From contig JBJXDT010000130.1 in NCBI GenBank assembly GCA_046153505.1, forward strand, positions 1-29,873: a stretch of DNA of 29,873 nt, in the 5' to 3' direction. Within the stretch, counting starts at the first letter, position 1; the number at the start of each line of letters is the position of its first letter. The DNA is from JBJXDT01 sp046153505. GTDB taxonomy: Bacteria; Pseudomonadota; Gammaproteobacteria; Burkholderiales; Methylophilaceae. A program made the position numbers and the translations under genes. This document shows positions 21,713-29,873 of this stretch, one piece after another. Below the pieces are notes generated by a model. The model worked only from the letters and a program-made list of their open reading frames with translations, ran no database searches and was not told the DNA's origin.

Positions 21713-22195
21713 ATGCAAATTATTTCACTCATTGTTGCCATGGCGAAAAATCGTGTAATAGGCATCAACAACACTTTACCTTGGCATTTGCCAGAGGATT
21801 TGAAGCGATTTCGCGCATTAACGACAGGTCATCACATCATTATGGGGCGAAAGACTTATGAATCGCTAGGACGTTTGCTGCCGAATCGCGTGACGGTGAT
21901 TGTGACGCGTAATCACAGTTACATAGTGGATGGTGCACTAGTTGCACATTCCTTGGAGGCTGCAATTAAGTTGAGTAAAAACGATGATGAAGTATTCATT
22001 ATCGGCGGCGCGGAGTTGTATCAAGAAGGTCTAAAAGTCGCGCAGCGGCTTTATATCACAGAGGTGGATTTGGAAGTAAAAGGCGACGCGTTTTTTCCTG
22101 ATTTTGACTTGAGCACTTGGGAAGAAACTGCGCGTGCAACGCACGCGAGTGAGAAGGGTTTTGAGTTTAATTATTTGACCTATAAACGCATATAG
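21713..22195 (+). CDS. folA: Dihydrofolate reductase
   Basis: Reduces dihydrofolate, the by-product of ThyA, to tetrahydrofolate with NADPH. The 160-residue product has N-terminal ISLIVAMAKNRVIG and the substrate loop NTLPWHLPEDLKRFRALT with the acidic catalytic residue Glu in LPED. It also has GHHIIMGRKTYESLGR for cofactor binding and FIIGGAELYQ. Normal length. The start is the only one that keeps the first beta strand. It is divergent from glrK and has its own promoter, probably giving an mRNA with almost no leader. Confidence 0.96.
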   Translation: MQIISLIVAMAKNRVIGINNTLPWHLPEDLKRFRALTTGHHIIMGRKTYESLGRLLPNRVTVIVTRNHSYIVDGALVAHSLEAAIKLSKNDDEVFIIGGAELYQEGLKVAQRLYITEVDLEVKGDAFFPDFDLSTWEETARATHASEKGFEFNYLTYKRI

Positions 22196-22248
22196 TTAAA
22201 GCACATGCTCTGAGAGGCTTATAGATATTGCCTCTAAGGGCGGGTTTT

Positions 22249-24489
22249 TTACTCTCGCACGCAATCCACATAGTAAGTTGATTTTCCATCTACCATGCCT
22301 TTTACCAAACCGTGCACATCCGTTTCAAAGCCTGGAAAGCGTTCGTTAAATTCGCGCGCGAATCTAAGATAATTCACAATAATTTTGTTAAATTGCTCGC
22401 CTGGAATTAGCAATGGGATACCAGGTGGGTAGGGAGTTAGCAACACCGCGGTAATGCGGCCTTCCAAATCCTCAATGGGCACACGGTCAATATCACGGTG
22501 CGCCATTTTAGAGAATGCATCTGTAGGTTTCATGGCGGGAACCATGTCCGATAAATACATTTCAGTGGTCATGCGCGCCACGTCGTTGGCTTTGTAAACA
22601 TCGTGAATTTGCGTGCATAAATCGCGCAAGCCCATGCGTTCATACTTTGCTTGTTTTTGAACAAATTCTGGTAAAACTTTCCACAATGGCTGGTTCTTGT
22701 CGTAATCGTCTTTAAATTGCTGCAAAGCCGCCACCATTGTGTTCCAGCGGCCTTTGGTGATACCGATGGTGAACATGATAAAGAAGGAATATAAGCCAGT
22801 TTTTTCAACAATCACGCCATGCTCGGCCAAATATTTGGTGACAATTGCAGCTGGAATACCAAACTTATCTGAGAAGTTACCATGAATATCCAATCCGGGC
22901 GTGATGATGGTGGCTTTAATCGGGTCTAGCATATTGAAGCCTTCGGCCAAATTGCCGAAATCGTGCCAAGCCTCGTTAGCCTTCAAAATCCACGCGTCGC
23001 GCTCTTCTATACCTTCTTCGCTTAAATCATCAGGGCCCCAAACCTTAAACCACCAATCGGCACCCCATTCTTCGTCAACTTTTCGCATGGCGCGGCGGAA
23101 ATCCAGCGCCTCTTTGATGGATTCCTCCACCAATACTTTGCCGCCTGGCGCTTCCATCATGGCAGCCGCTACATCGCAGCTTGCTACAATTGAATATTGC
23201 GGACTTGTTGACATATGCATCAAGTAAGCTTCGTTAAACACATCGCGGTCGAGCTGGTGATTGACTGCATCTTGCACCAAAATTTGTGACGCTTGGCTTA
23301 AGCCTGCTAATAACTTATGTGTAGATTGCGTGGAAAAAATCATACTGTCTTTGCAACGCGGCCTGTCTGCGCCAATGGCATGGTAATCACCATAAAAATC
23401 ATGAAAAGTAGCGTGAGGCAACCATGCTTCATCAAAATGTAGCGTGTCGATTTTACCGTCGAGCATTTCTTTAATTTCTTCAACGTTGTAAAGCACGCCA
23501 TCGTAAGTGGACTGTGTAATAGTTAGCACACGCGGTTTGGCATTTTTATCAGTAGCAAAAGGATTTTTGGCAATTTTTTTCTGAATATTTTTCCACTCAA
23601 ATTCACTTTTTGGAATTGGTCCGATGATGCCAAAGTGGTTTCGTGTTGGCATTAAAAACACTGGCACAGCACCGGTCATGATAATGGCGTGTAAAACAGA
23701 TTTATGACAATTGCGGTCTACTACAACGATATCGCCTGGCGCCACGGTGTTGTTCCACACAATCTTGTTGGAAGTTGACGTGCCATTGGTGACAAAATAT
23801 AAATGGTCGCAGTTATAAATACGTGCAGCGTTGCGCTCAGAGGCTGCAAGTGGGCCAGTATGGTCGAGTAATTGGCCAAGTTCATCTACAGCGTTGCAAA
23901 CGTCTGCACGCAGCATGTTTTCGCCAAAAAATTGATGAAACATCTGCCCAACAGGCGATTTTAAAAACGCAACACCTCCCGAGTGACCTGGGCAATGCCA
24001 TGAGTAAGAGCCATCGGCAGCGTAGTGGGTAAGGGCTTTAAAAAACGGCGGTGGAAGGCTGTCTAAATACGTTTTAGCTTCGCGAATAATCAAGCGTGCC
24101 ACGAACTCTGGCGTATCTTCGTTCATGTGGATAAAGCCGTGTAGCTCGCGCAATACATCATTGGGAATGTGGCGGCTGGTGCGGGTTTCACCGTGTAAAA
24201 AAATTGGGATTTCTTCATTGCGGTAGCGAATCTCTTGCACAAAACCACGTAATTGGTTTATAGCTTCAGGTTTTTCTTCGACAATCTCTTCGTCGTCAAT
24301 CGACAAAATAAAGGCCGAAGCGCGACTTTGCTGTTGCGCAAATGATGTTAAATCCCCATAACTGGTCACGCCAAGCACCTCAAAACCTTCTACTTCGATG
24401 GCTTTTGCAAGTACGCGAATGCCTAAGCCTGAGGAATTGTCAGTACGAAAATCTTCGTCGATGATGACTACTGGAAACTTAAATTTCAT
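22249..24489 (-). CDS. Basic amino acid decarboxylase (Orn/Lys/Arg family), probably arginine decarboxylase
   Basis: 746-residue PLP enzyme of the large fold-type I family (AdiA, LdcC, SpeC). The N-terminal wing domain resembles a response regulator fold (about 1-130, VVIIDEDFRTDNSSG). The PLP domain has FVTNGTSTSNKIV, HFDEAWLPHATFH and the Schiff-base lysine in STQSTHKLLAGLSQAS. The C-terminal domain carries PYPPGIPLLIPGE. Length is close to AdiA (about 755) rather than LdcC (about 715). Substrate choice cannot be read safely; arginine is my best guess. The likely role is polyamine precursor supply. It follows dcd by 8 bases on the same strand, so the two may share a transcript. Confidence 0.85.
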   Translation of the reverse strand: MKFKFPVVIIDEDFRTDNSSGLGIRVLAKAIEVEGFEVLGVTSYGDLTSFAQQQSRASAFILSIDDEEIVEEKPEAINQLRGFVQEIRYRNEEIPIFLHGETRTSRHIPNDVLRELHGFIHMNEDTPEFVARLIIREAKTYLDSLPPPFFKALTHYAADGSYSWHCPGHSGGVAFLKSPVGQMFHQFFGENMLRADVCNAVDELGQLLDHTGPLAASERNAARIYNCDHLYFVTNGTSTSNKIVWNNTVAPGDIVVVDRNCHKSVLHAIIMTGAVPVFLMPTRNHFGIIGPIPKSEFEWKNIQKKIAKNPFATDKNAKPRVLTITQSTYDGVLYNVEEIKEMLDGKIDTLHFDEAWLPHATFHDFYGDYHAIGADRPRCKDSMIFSTQSTHKLLAGLSQASQILVQDAVNHQLDRDVFNEAYLMHMSTSPQYSIVASCDVAAAMMEAPGGKVLVEESIKEALDFRRAMRKVDEEWGADWWFKVWGPDDLSEEGIEERDAWILKANEAWHDFGNLAEGFNMLDPIKATIITPGLDIHGNFSDKFGIPAAIVTKYLAEHGVIVEKTGLYSFFIMFTIGITKGRWNTMVAALQQFKDDYDKNQPLWKVLPEFVQKQAKYERMGLRDLCTQIHDVYKANDVARMTTEMYLSDMVPAMKPTDAFSKMAHRDIDRVPIEDLEGRITAVLLTPYPPGIPLLIPGEQFNKIIVNYLRFAREFNERFPGFETDVHGLVKGMVDGKSTYYVDCVRE

Positions 24490-24497
24490 CTTAACCC

Positions 24498-25073
24498 TTA
24501 AATTTTAGGTAGCGTAACGCCAACCTGCCCTTGATACTTGCCGCCACGGTCTTTATAGCTTGTTTCACACACATCGTTATCGTCTGCCTCAAAGAAGAGC
24601 ACTTGCGCGCAACCCTCATTAGCGTAAATTTTGGCAGGTAGTGGCGTTGTGTTGCTGAATTCTAGTGTCACGTAGCCTTCCCATTCAGGCTCAAAAGGCG
24701 TGACATTGACGATGATGCCGCAACGTGCATACGTGCTTTTACCCAAACAAATGGTGAGCACATTGCGCGGAATGCGGAAATATTCAACTGTTCTAGCAAG
24801 CGCGAACGAATTTGGTGGAATGATGCAATAATCTGCGTTCACTTCCACAAATGAATTTGGATCGAAGTTTTTCGGGTCAACAATCGTGCTGTTGATATTG
24901 GTGAATAGCTTAAATTCTTTGCTACAGCGAATGTCATAGCCATAGCTTGAAGTGCCATAAGAAACCATGCGTTTGCCATCGGCGTTCATTTTCACTTGAT
25001 TAGGCTCAAATGGCTCTATCATGCCATGTTGCTCTGCCATGCGGCGTATCCATTTGTCAGATTTAATGCTCAT
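24498..25073 (-). CDS. dcd: dCTP deaminase
   Basis: Deaminates dCTP to dUTP, the main source of dUMP for ThyA in many proteobacteria. 191 residues, matching the E. coli length. Signatures are MSIKSDKWIRRMAEQHGMI, GTSSYGYDIRCSKEF near residue 40, and the catalytic Glu in SFALARTVEYFRIP. GKSTYARCGIIVNVTPFEPEW and the C-terminal SYKDRGGKYQGQVGVTLPKI complete the match. All are intact. It is divergent from the PhoD-like gene. Confidence 0.96.
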   Translation of the reverse strand: MSIKSDKWIRRMAEQHGMIEPFEPNQVKMNADGKRMVSYGTSSYGYDIRCSKEFKLFTNINSTIVDPKNFDPNSFVEVNADYCIIPPNSFALARTVEYFRIPRNVLTICLGKSTYARCGIIVNVTPFEPEWEGYVTLEFSNTTPLPAKIYANEGCAQVLFFEADDNDVCETSYKDRGGKYQGQVGVTLPKI

Positions 25074-25170
25074 AGTATTTAATTTGTTTTATGATTGTTA
25101 AATGAACTGCATTATAAGATGAATGTGTGCAAATTGGCGGACATTTAGCTTAAATTTTAGGGAGATTTTG

Positions 25171-26748
25171 ATGCTAAAACTAGGCCCAATCTTAAAGTTT
25201 TTAGGGTGTGAAAGTGGCAACTGGAGCTTGAGTGTGCTTGCGGTGGCTGCAGACTCGGATGTCGAGCCTAAGTTAGCGCTGTCTAGTGGTAAGTTGATAG
25301 CGACAAGTGAAAGCAAATCGCTCATTTATACAAAATCGACCCTTTGGCTTTGGCGGTTTAATGTGCCCTTAACTCAAAGTGGACAGACAATTCAATACTC
25401 ACTAAACGATAAGTTATATCATATAAACGTTCCAGCTAAAGGCAAAAGCCCAGCAATTGCTTATGCATCATGTAACGGGTTTTCCGACCCCAAGCTGATT
25501 AGCAAAGTGGCGGACCAAAATGCTTTGTGGAAACGCATGAAAGCTTTGCACGATGGCGCAGAAACAATTGGTAATACACGCTTTGGTCCCTGGCATTTGC
25601 TTTTGATGGGCGGCGATCAAATATATTCAGATGCGATGTGGAACAGCAAAAATTGTCCTAGACTCGCTGAGTGGGCGGCATTAAGTTGGGACAAGCGCAT
25701 CAGTCGCAGTTTTACTGCTGATATGCGCATAGAAGTTGCGCGACATTTTGAGAGTACTTATATTGCGCGGTGGTCGCAGCCTGAAATGTCAGCGGCGTTT
25801 GCAAGCGTGCCTAGCATAATGATGTGGGACGACCATGACATTCTCGACGGCTGGGGTTCCTACTCTTATGACATTCATAACTGCGCGGTGTATCAAGGTA
25901 TTTTTAACATTGCGCGAGATTATTTCAAACTATTTCAACAACATAGCATCGCTGCGATGCCAGCCAGCACTTTACCAGAGCAAGAGGCTTTCAGCCAAGC
26001 TTATCGCGTTGGAGATTTGGGTTTGCTAGCGCTCGATATGCGAAACGAGCGCTTGCCACATAATCCAGCGGATGAGCAGGGGCATTTGCTTCCTGATCAG
26101 GTGATGAGTGAAAAAAGCTGGAATGCAGTTTATAAATGGATGGACGCACAAAAAGATTTGACGCATTTATTAGTGATGTCGAGCATTCCCGTAGTGCACC
26201 CAACCTTTGATTTGCTGGAAAAAATGCTAGGGTTTATTCCTGGAAGACAGGAAATGGAAGATGATTTGCGGGACCAATGGCGTTCACAGCCTCACATGCA
26301 GGAACGTTTACGCTTAATTCAGCGTTTATTTCGTTTCTCTGCAGAGAAAAAGTGCCGAGTGACGATACTTTCTGGCGATGTGCATGTAGCCGCGGTTGGT
26401 GTGCTGCAATCTGATCGCAATGACGTGCCGCCCAACGCATGTGTGATTAATCAGCTGACCTCATCTGGCATTGTGCACCCTGCGCCGCCCGCCATGGTAC
26501 GCTACTTTCTGGAGCAGGCTTGCAAGCTAGTAGAAACAGTGGACAGAGGCATTACAGCAAGTATGTATGAGTTTCCAGCAACAGCACGTCGCATTATTGG
26601 CGCACGCAATTTTTTAACTTTGGAGCCAGATGCACAAGATAGGATTTGGGCGAATTGGTGGGTTGAGAATGAGCCAACACCGACGACGAAAGTCGTTCAT
26701 CCAGTGCAAGTTAAACAAAACAGCATTGAGCCAATGTCGCCCAAGTAA
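25171..26748 (+). CDS. PhoD-like metallophosphatase family protein
   Basis: 525 residues. The C-terminal two thirds carry PhoD-type metallophosphatase motifs: YASCNGFSDP, LLMGGDQIYSD, MMWDDHDILDGWGSY, LALDMRNERL and LSGDVHVAAVG. The His/Asp metal ligands are present. An N-terminal beta-rich domain (about 1-90) precedes it, with no signal peptide, unlike secreted Tat-exported PhoD. It is therefore probably a cytoplasmic phosphoesterase of unknown substrate. I chose the ATG at 25171 because GGGAG lies 7 bases upstream. An in-frame ATG at 25123 would add 16 residues and has no ribosome binding site. Its stop is 2 bases from the convergent zwf. Confidence 0.85.
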   Translation: MLKLGPILKFLGCESGNWSLSVLAVAADSDVEPKLALSSGKLIATSESKSLIYTKSTLWLWRFNVPLTQSGQTIQYSLNDKLYHINVPAKGKSPAIAYASCNGFSDPKLISKVADQNALWKRMKALHDGAETIGNTRFGPWHLLLMGGDQIYSDAMWNSKNCPRLAEWAALSWDKRISRSFTADMRIEVARHFESTYIARWSQPEMSAAFASVPSIMMWDDHDILDGWGSYSYDIHNCAVYQGIFNIARDYFKLFQQHSIAAMPASTLPEQEAFSQAYRVGDLGLLALDMRNERLPHNPADEQGHLLPDQVMSEKSWNAVYKWMDAQKDLTHLLVMSSIPVVHPTFDLLEKMLGFIPGRQEMEDDLRDQWRSQPHMQERLRLIQRLFRFSAEKKCRVTILSGDVHVAAVGVLQSDRNDVPPNACVINQLTSSGIVHPAPPAMVRYFLEQACKLVETVDRGITASMYEFPATARRIIGARNFLTLEPDAQDRIWANWWVENEPTPTTKVVHPVQVKQNSIEPMSPK

Positions 26749-26749
26749 A

Positions 26750-28243
26750 TTAGTGTTTATCGCCACCCAATTCAATTGAGTAACGCCAGAACTGGTCTTC
26801 GCTTTCGAAAATCACTTTCGATTCGATTGGATCACGGCTACCTGCAACATATTGGTGCACGGGTGATTTATCTTCAGCCCAAGTTTTGACAATTGGGTCG
26901 ATTAAGCGCCATTGCGCCTGCACTTCGTCAATGTGTAGAAATAGTGATGGGTCGCCTTCCATCAAATTTAGCAACAAGGTTTCATACGAATCTACGCTGT
27001 CATCATCTTTTTGGCGGGTAGGGCCATCGATATTCAAAGTGCGTGTGGCAATATCTAGACCGGGTACTTTGCTTTGAATTTCAAATTTAATGGTTTCTTT
27101 TGGTTGAATGCTTAAAATGAGCCAGTTTTGTTGCTGGCTTTCTTTTAAGACTATAGGCGCTTTTTTAAAGCGAATTGAAATCGCAGTATTACCCTCGTGC
27201 ATACGCTTGGCTGTGCGCACATAAAAAGGCACGCCTTTCCAGCGCGGGTTATCAATAAAGAGCTTCATTGCGGCATAGGTTTCTACAACGCTGTCATGGC
27301 CTAATTCTTCAATATAGCCTGGCACGCGCTCTGAGTGGCCATCGCGGGCAGGCACGTGCCCAGCAGCGTATTGCGCACGAAAAGCCTGCTTGCCAAAATT
27401 ATGCATGTCAATCGGACGAATAGATTGCAATAACTTTACTTTTTCAGCTCGAATACCTTCTGGTGTGAAATCTTTTGGTTTTTCCATTGCAACCAATGCC
27501 AATGTTTGCAGCAAATGGCTCTGTGCCATGTCGCGAAGCGCGCCAGTGCTGTCATAAAACTGTGTGCGATCGCTCACACCAAGGGTTTCATTGTTGGTGA
27601 TTTGCACATGGTCAATATGTTCGTTATTCCAGATTGGCTCAAACATATGGTTGGTAAAGCGCGTCAGCATAATATTTTGCAGAGCAGATTTACCTAAATA
27701 ATGGTCGATGCGGTAAATTTGGCTTTCCTTAAGGTGCTTGGTAATCGAGGCTTGCAAAGTAATTGCGCTAGCTAAATCTGTGCCAAACGGCTTTTCAATG
27801 AGCACGCGACGCCAGTATTTGTTTTCATCCACCAGACCTACACTTGCCAATTGCTCAACCACTGGGGCAAAATCAACAGGACGCACTGAAAGGAAATACG
27901 CGAAATTCTGCGGGAATACTTTTTCGTCACCTAATGTCGCGCTTAATTTTTTAAAAGCATCTGGATCGGTAGGTGGGTTTGCTTGGTAATGATTGCGCTC
28001 TATAAAGCGCTTAAATACAGCTTCATCAAGCCCGTTGTAGAATTTTTCTTCCAGCATTTTGCGAATATCAGCGCGCCAAGCGTCCAAACTTACTTCTTGA
28101 CGGCCAACCGATAAAATTTTCATTTTTTCTGGCAAACGGCCAAGAGATTCCAGGCGGTATAGGCCTGGAATAAGTTTAACACGTGATAAGTTACCGCTCG
28201 CGCCAAACAATACGAGGGTGCAGGGATCAATTTTTGTAGTCAT
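26750..28243 (-). CDS. zwf: Glucose-6-phosphate 1-dehydrogenase
   Basis: Oxidises glucose-6-phosphate to 6-phosphogluconolactone and makes NAD(P)H. In ribulose-monophosphate methylotrophs it feeds the cyclic formaldehyde oxidation route. 497 residues. The coenzyme loop is FGASGNLSRVKLIPGLY (the usual Asp of GASGDL is Asn here). The active site is RIDHYLGKSALQN, with VLIEKPFGTDL before it. Normal length, nothing missing. The next enzyme of the pathway, Pgl, is encoded divergently 94 bases away, and the shared intergenic region carries two perfect palindromes. Confidence 0.96.
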   Translation of the reverse strand: MTTKIDPCTLVLFGASGNLSRVKLIPGLYRLESLGRLPEKMKILSVGRQEVSLDAWRADIRKMLEEKFYNGLDEAVFKRFIERNHYQANPPTDPDAFKKLSATLGDEKVFPQNFAYFLSVRPVDFAPVVEQLASVGLVDENKYWRRVLIEKPFGTDLASAITLQASITKHLKESQIYRIDHYLGKSALQNIMLTRFTNHMFEPIWNNEHIDHVQITNNETLGVSDRTQFYDSTGALRDMAQSHLLQTLALVAMEKPKDFTPEGIRAEKVKLLQSIRPIDMHNFGKQAFRAQYAAGHVPARDGHSERVPGYIEELGHDSVVETYAAMKLFIDNPRWKGVPFYVRTAKRMHEGNTAISIRFKKAPIVLKESQQQNWLILSIQPKETIKFEIQSKVPGLDIATRTLNIDGPTRQKDDDSVDSYETLLLNLMEGDPSLFLHIDEVQAQWRLIDPIVKTWAEDKSPVHQYVAGSRDPIESKVIFESEDQFWRYSIELGGDKH

Positions 28244-28271
28244 TTTTCAGCCGATAATCATGAGAGAACAA

Positions 28272-28283
28272 GTATAATTATAC
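28272..28283. promoter_or_regulatory. Palindrome with face-to-face -10 elements between zwf and pgl
   Basis: GTATAATTATAC is a 12-base perfect palindrome containing TATAAT on both strands, so it could serve as the -10 box for both divergent genes. Convincing -35 boxes are not seen on either side. Confidence 0.45.
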
Positions 28284-28286
28284 CAA

Positions 28287-28298
28287 ATGCAATTGCAT
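28287..28298. promoter_or_regulatory. Second perfect palindrome between zwf and pgl
   Basis: ATGCAATTGCAT is a 12-base perfect palindrome three bases after the first one. Placed between the two divergent genes, it is a candidate operator for a common regulator of zwf and pgl. It does not resemble the HexR site known for zwf in gamma-proteobacteria. Confidence 0.4.
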
Positions 28299-28337
28299 CG
28301 CTTAAATAAATACACAAATTCCTAGGATTTTTCGCAA

Positions 28338-29024
28338 ATGACTCAACAGCAAGCCACACGATGGCACAGTTTTAACTCGCAACTAGCAATTAACCAAGCT
28401 GTGGTTAAGCGCATACTACAAGCAGCCGAAGAAGCAATTCACAATCGCGGTAAATTTCTAATTGTTTTGGCAGGGGGAAGCACGCCCAAAGCCATTTACG
28501 CGTTACTTGCAAAAGCCGTTGCAGATTGGTCTAAATGGCATGTATATATTAATGATGACCGTTGCTTACCCATAGACCATGTGGACCGCAATAGCAAAAT
28601 GGTGGATGACGTTTGGTTAAGTCACGTGAGCATTCCTAAAAATCAATTCTATCCAATTCCGTGTGAGCTAGGCCCTATTGAAGGCGCAAAAGCTTATACA
28701 AAAACGCTCACCAATGTTGGCACCTTCGATTTAATGCTGTGTGGCTTGGGCGAAGATGGTCATACAGCGAGTTTGTTCCCCGACCATGTTGTAGATAACA
28801 GCGCAGACGCAGTGCCGGTATTTGATGCGCCAAAACCACCAGCAGAGCGCGTAACGATGAGCCAGAATCGGCTAAATAATACGCTTGAAACCATGTTTTT
28901 AGTCACAGGTGCGGGCAAGCAAGAGGCGGTGGATAATTGGCGAAATGGTGTGTCTATTCCTGCAACACTTATCATGCCAAAGCAAGGAGTGGATGTGTAT
29001 TGTTTTGGGGTGAATTTAAACTAA
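28338..29024 (+). CDS. pgl: 6-phosphogluconolactonase
   Basis: Hydrolyses 6-phosphogluconolactone, the Zwf product, to 6-phosphogluconate. 228 residues of the DevB/SOL type. The phosphosugar-binding loop is VLAGGSTPKAIYALL, with INDDRCLP (usually DERxVP in the family) and the catalytic GLGEDGHTASLFPD. MSQNRLNNT and VTGAGKQEAV are also typical. It is divergent from zwf, with which it forms the oxidative branch. No strong Shine-Dalgarno sequence is visible (CCTAGGATTTTTCGCAA before the ATG). Confidence 0.94.
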   Translation: MTQQQATRWHSFNSQLAINQAVVKRILQAAEEAIHNRGKFLIVLAGGSTPKAIYALLAKAVADWSKWHVYINDDRCLPIDHVDRNSKMVDDVWLSHVSIPKNQFYPIPCELGPIEGAKAYTKTLTNVGTFDLMLCGLGEDGHTASLFPDHVVDNSADAVPVFDAPKPPAERVTMSQNRLNNTLETMFLVTGAGKQEAVDNWRNGVSIPATLIMPKQGVDVYCFGVNLN

Positions 29025-29030
29025 AAACAT

Positions 29031-29075
29031 ATGCCCTATGAGCCAATATCCATGTATTTCTCTGGGCATTTTTTT
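29031..29075 (+). terminator. Possible intrinsic terminator of pgl
   Basis: ATGCCC (29031-29036) and GGGCAT (29064-29069) could pair and the second arm runs into seven T's. The stem is only 6 base pairs and the loop is 27 bases, so this is a modest candidate. It ends inside the stop codon of the convergent mrp gene. Confidence 0.45.
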
Positions 29076-29873
29076 AAGTGTTCTGAATCACAATGTTGGG
29101 AAACTTGCTGCTGTGATCTAAACTCGCATTAGCAATTTTAATCGCCGCTTTACGTGCTATTTCTTTGTAAGTTGCCGCAATTTTGCTTGTTGGGTCGGAT
29201 ATCACGGTAGGTTTCCCACTATCTGCTTGTTCGCGAATCTTAATATCCAGAGGTAAAGAACCAAGTAATTCAACGTTGTAATCCTTGCACATAAGCGCGC
29301 CGCCGCCGCTGCCAAATATATGTTCCTCATGCCCACAGTTGCTGCAAATATGCGTGCTCATGTTTTCTACAATTCCTAAAATCGGAATGCCAACTTTCTC
29401 GAACATTTTCAATCCTTTACGCGCATCTAGCAGGGCGATGTCTTGTGGTGTGGTGACAATAACCGCGCCGGTAACGGGTATTTTTTGTGCAAGCGTGAGT
29501 TGAATATCGCCCGTGCCAGGCGGTAAATCAATCACCAAATAATCCAAATCTCGCCATTTAGTGTCTCGTAATAATTGCTCTAAGGCGCCCGTGACCATTG
29601 GGCCGCGCCATACCATTGGCGTATCTGTATCGACTAAAAAGCCAATACTCATGGCTTGAATGCCATGCGCTTCCATGGGCTCGATACTTTTGCCATCGGC
29701 ACTGTCTGGGCGTCCACTAATGCCGAGCATTTGTGGTTGGCTAGGACCATAAATATCAGCATCTAGCAAGCCAACGGTTGCGCCTTCAGCCGCCAAAGCC
29801 AAAGCTAAATTGACGGAAGTAGTCGATTTACCTACGCCACCTTTACCAGAAGCCACAGCTATCACGTTTTTTA
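29074..29873 (-). CDS. mrp: Mrp/ApbC-family Fe-S carrier P-loop ATPase, 5'-truncated by the window edge
   Basis: Scaffold or carrier ATPase for Fe-S cluster transfer (Mrp, also called ApbC; NBP35 type). The deviant Walker A motif SGKGGVGKSTTSVNLALALA is at the visible N-terminal end. DADIYGPSQPQMLG, MVWRGPMV, DLPPGTGDIQLTL and TTPQDIALLDARKG follow. The cluster-ligand pair CSNC is in ENMSTHICSNCGHEEHIFG. The frame stays open to the window edge (codons for KN before the first visible GTG), so that GTG is Val and not the start. About 95 N-terminal residues, the DUF59/MIP18-like domain, should lie outside the window. Confidence 0.95.
   Translation of the reverse strand, partial: KNVIAVASGKGGVGKSTTSVNLALALAAEGATVGLLDADIYGPSQPQMLGISGRPDSADGKSIEPMEAHGIQAMSIGFLVDTDTPMVWRGPMVTGALEQLLRDTKWRDLDYLVIDLPPGTGDIQLTLAQKIPVTGAVIVTTPQDIALLDARKGLKMFEKVGIPILGIVENMSTHICSNCGHEEHIFGSGGGALMCKDYNVELLGSLPLDIKIREQADSGKPTVISDPTSKIAATYKEIARKAAIKIANASLDHSSKFPNIVIQNT

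Noticed and set aside
22213..22250. AGAGGC/GCCTCT hairpin after folA as an intrinsic terminator
   Set aside because: The 6-base stem is separated from the T-run by nine bases, so it is not a convincing terminator.
25123..25170. Upstream ATG as the start of the PhoD-like protein
   Set aside because: No ribosome binding site there, whereas the ATG at 25171 has GGGAG at proper spacing.
29863..29865. GTG as the start of mrp
   Set aside because: The frame continues open to the window edge and the family has a further N-terminal domain, so this codon is internal.

Overview
The window looks like chromosomal DNA of a methylotrophic betaproteobacterium of the Methylophilaceae, most like Methylotenera. 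This is inferred from a methanol-oxidation accessory cluster (mxaRSACKL), zwf and pgl as in a ribulose-monophosphate-cycle methylotroph, beta-proteobacterial gene order (eno-ftsB; alaA-hom-thrC) and an AT-leaning base composition. I ran no database search. Two genes run off the ends: eno at the left lacks its N-terminus and the Mrp/ApbC ATPase at the right lacks its N-terminus. I saw no rRNA, tRNA, CRISPR array or transposase gene. No gap without a gene reaches 300 bases.

Layout. 1-2827: eno, ftsB, ygfZ (minus strand) and a YgfX-like membrane-protein gene with an apparent frameshift. 2800-8212, minus strand: the tightly packed operon mxaR-S-A-C-K-L, without the structural dehydrogenase genes mxaF, J, G and I next to it. 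8213-8395: a divergent regulatory region with two inverted repeats. 8396-11325: fabA-fabB for unsaturated fatty acids, a DUF1439-type lipoprotein, a tiny membrane protein and an Mth938-like protein. 11400-16216: alaA, hom, thrC and thyA (alanine, homoserine, threonine, dTMP). 16217-17542: a probable small inserted or replaced segment holding a PepSY-domain protein and a MntA-type nucleotidyltransferase. It ends in a diverged second copy of the thyA 3' end. 17631-18032: a secreted EF-hand protein. 18278-21650: the glrK-qseG-glrR two-component operon. 21713-25073: folA, a large PLP basic amino-acid decarboxylase, and dcd. 25171-26748: a PhoD-like phosphatase. 26750-29024: divergent zwf and pgl. 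29074 to the end: mrp.

How the genes work together. ThyA, FolA and Dcd all serve thymidylate synthesis. Zwf and Pgl are consecutive steps that make NADPH and 6-phosphogluconate. The six Mxa proteins (a MoxR ATPase, a DUF58 protein, two VWA membrane proteins and two small membrane or periplasmic proteins) would form a maturation machine for a periplasmic PQQ alcohol dehydrogenase. With mxaFI absent nearby, the client could be a distant MxaFI or a XoxF-type enzyme.

The most interesting signals are two. First, a near-consensus sigma-54 promoter lies upstream of the EF-hand gene, with two TGTC-N10-GACA sites upstream of it. These match the recognition pattern known for E. coli GlrR, and the GlrR operon is next door. 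This predicts a local GlrKR-to-calcium-binding-protein circuit. Second, the thyA 3'-end duplication brackets the PepSY/MntA segment. There, the frame that should encode MntA's HEPN partner is a 43-codon ORF fused in frame to the thyA remnant.
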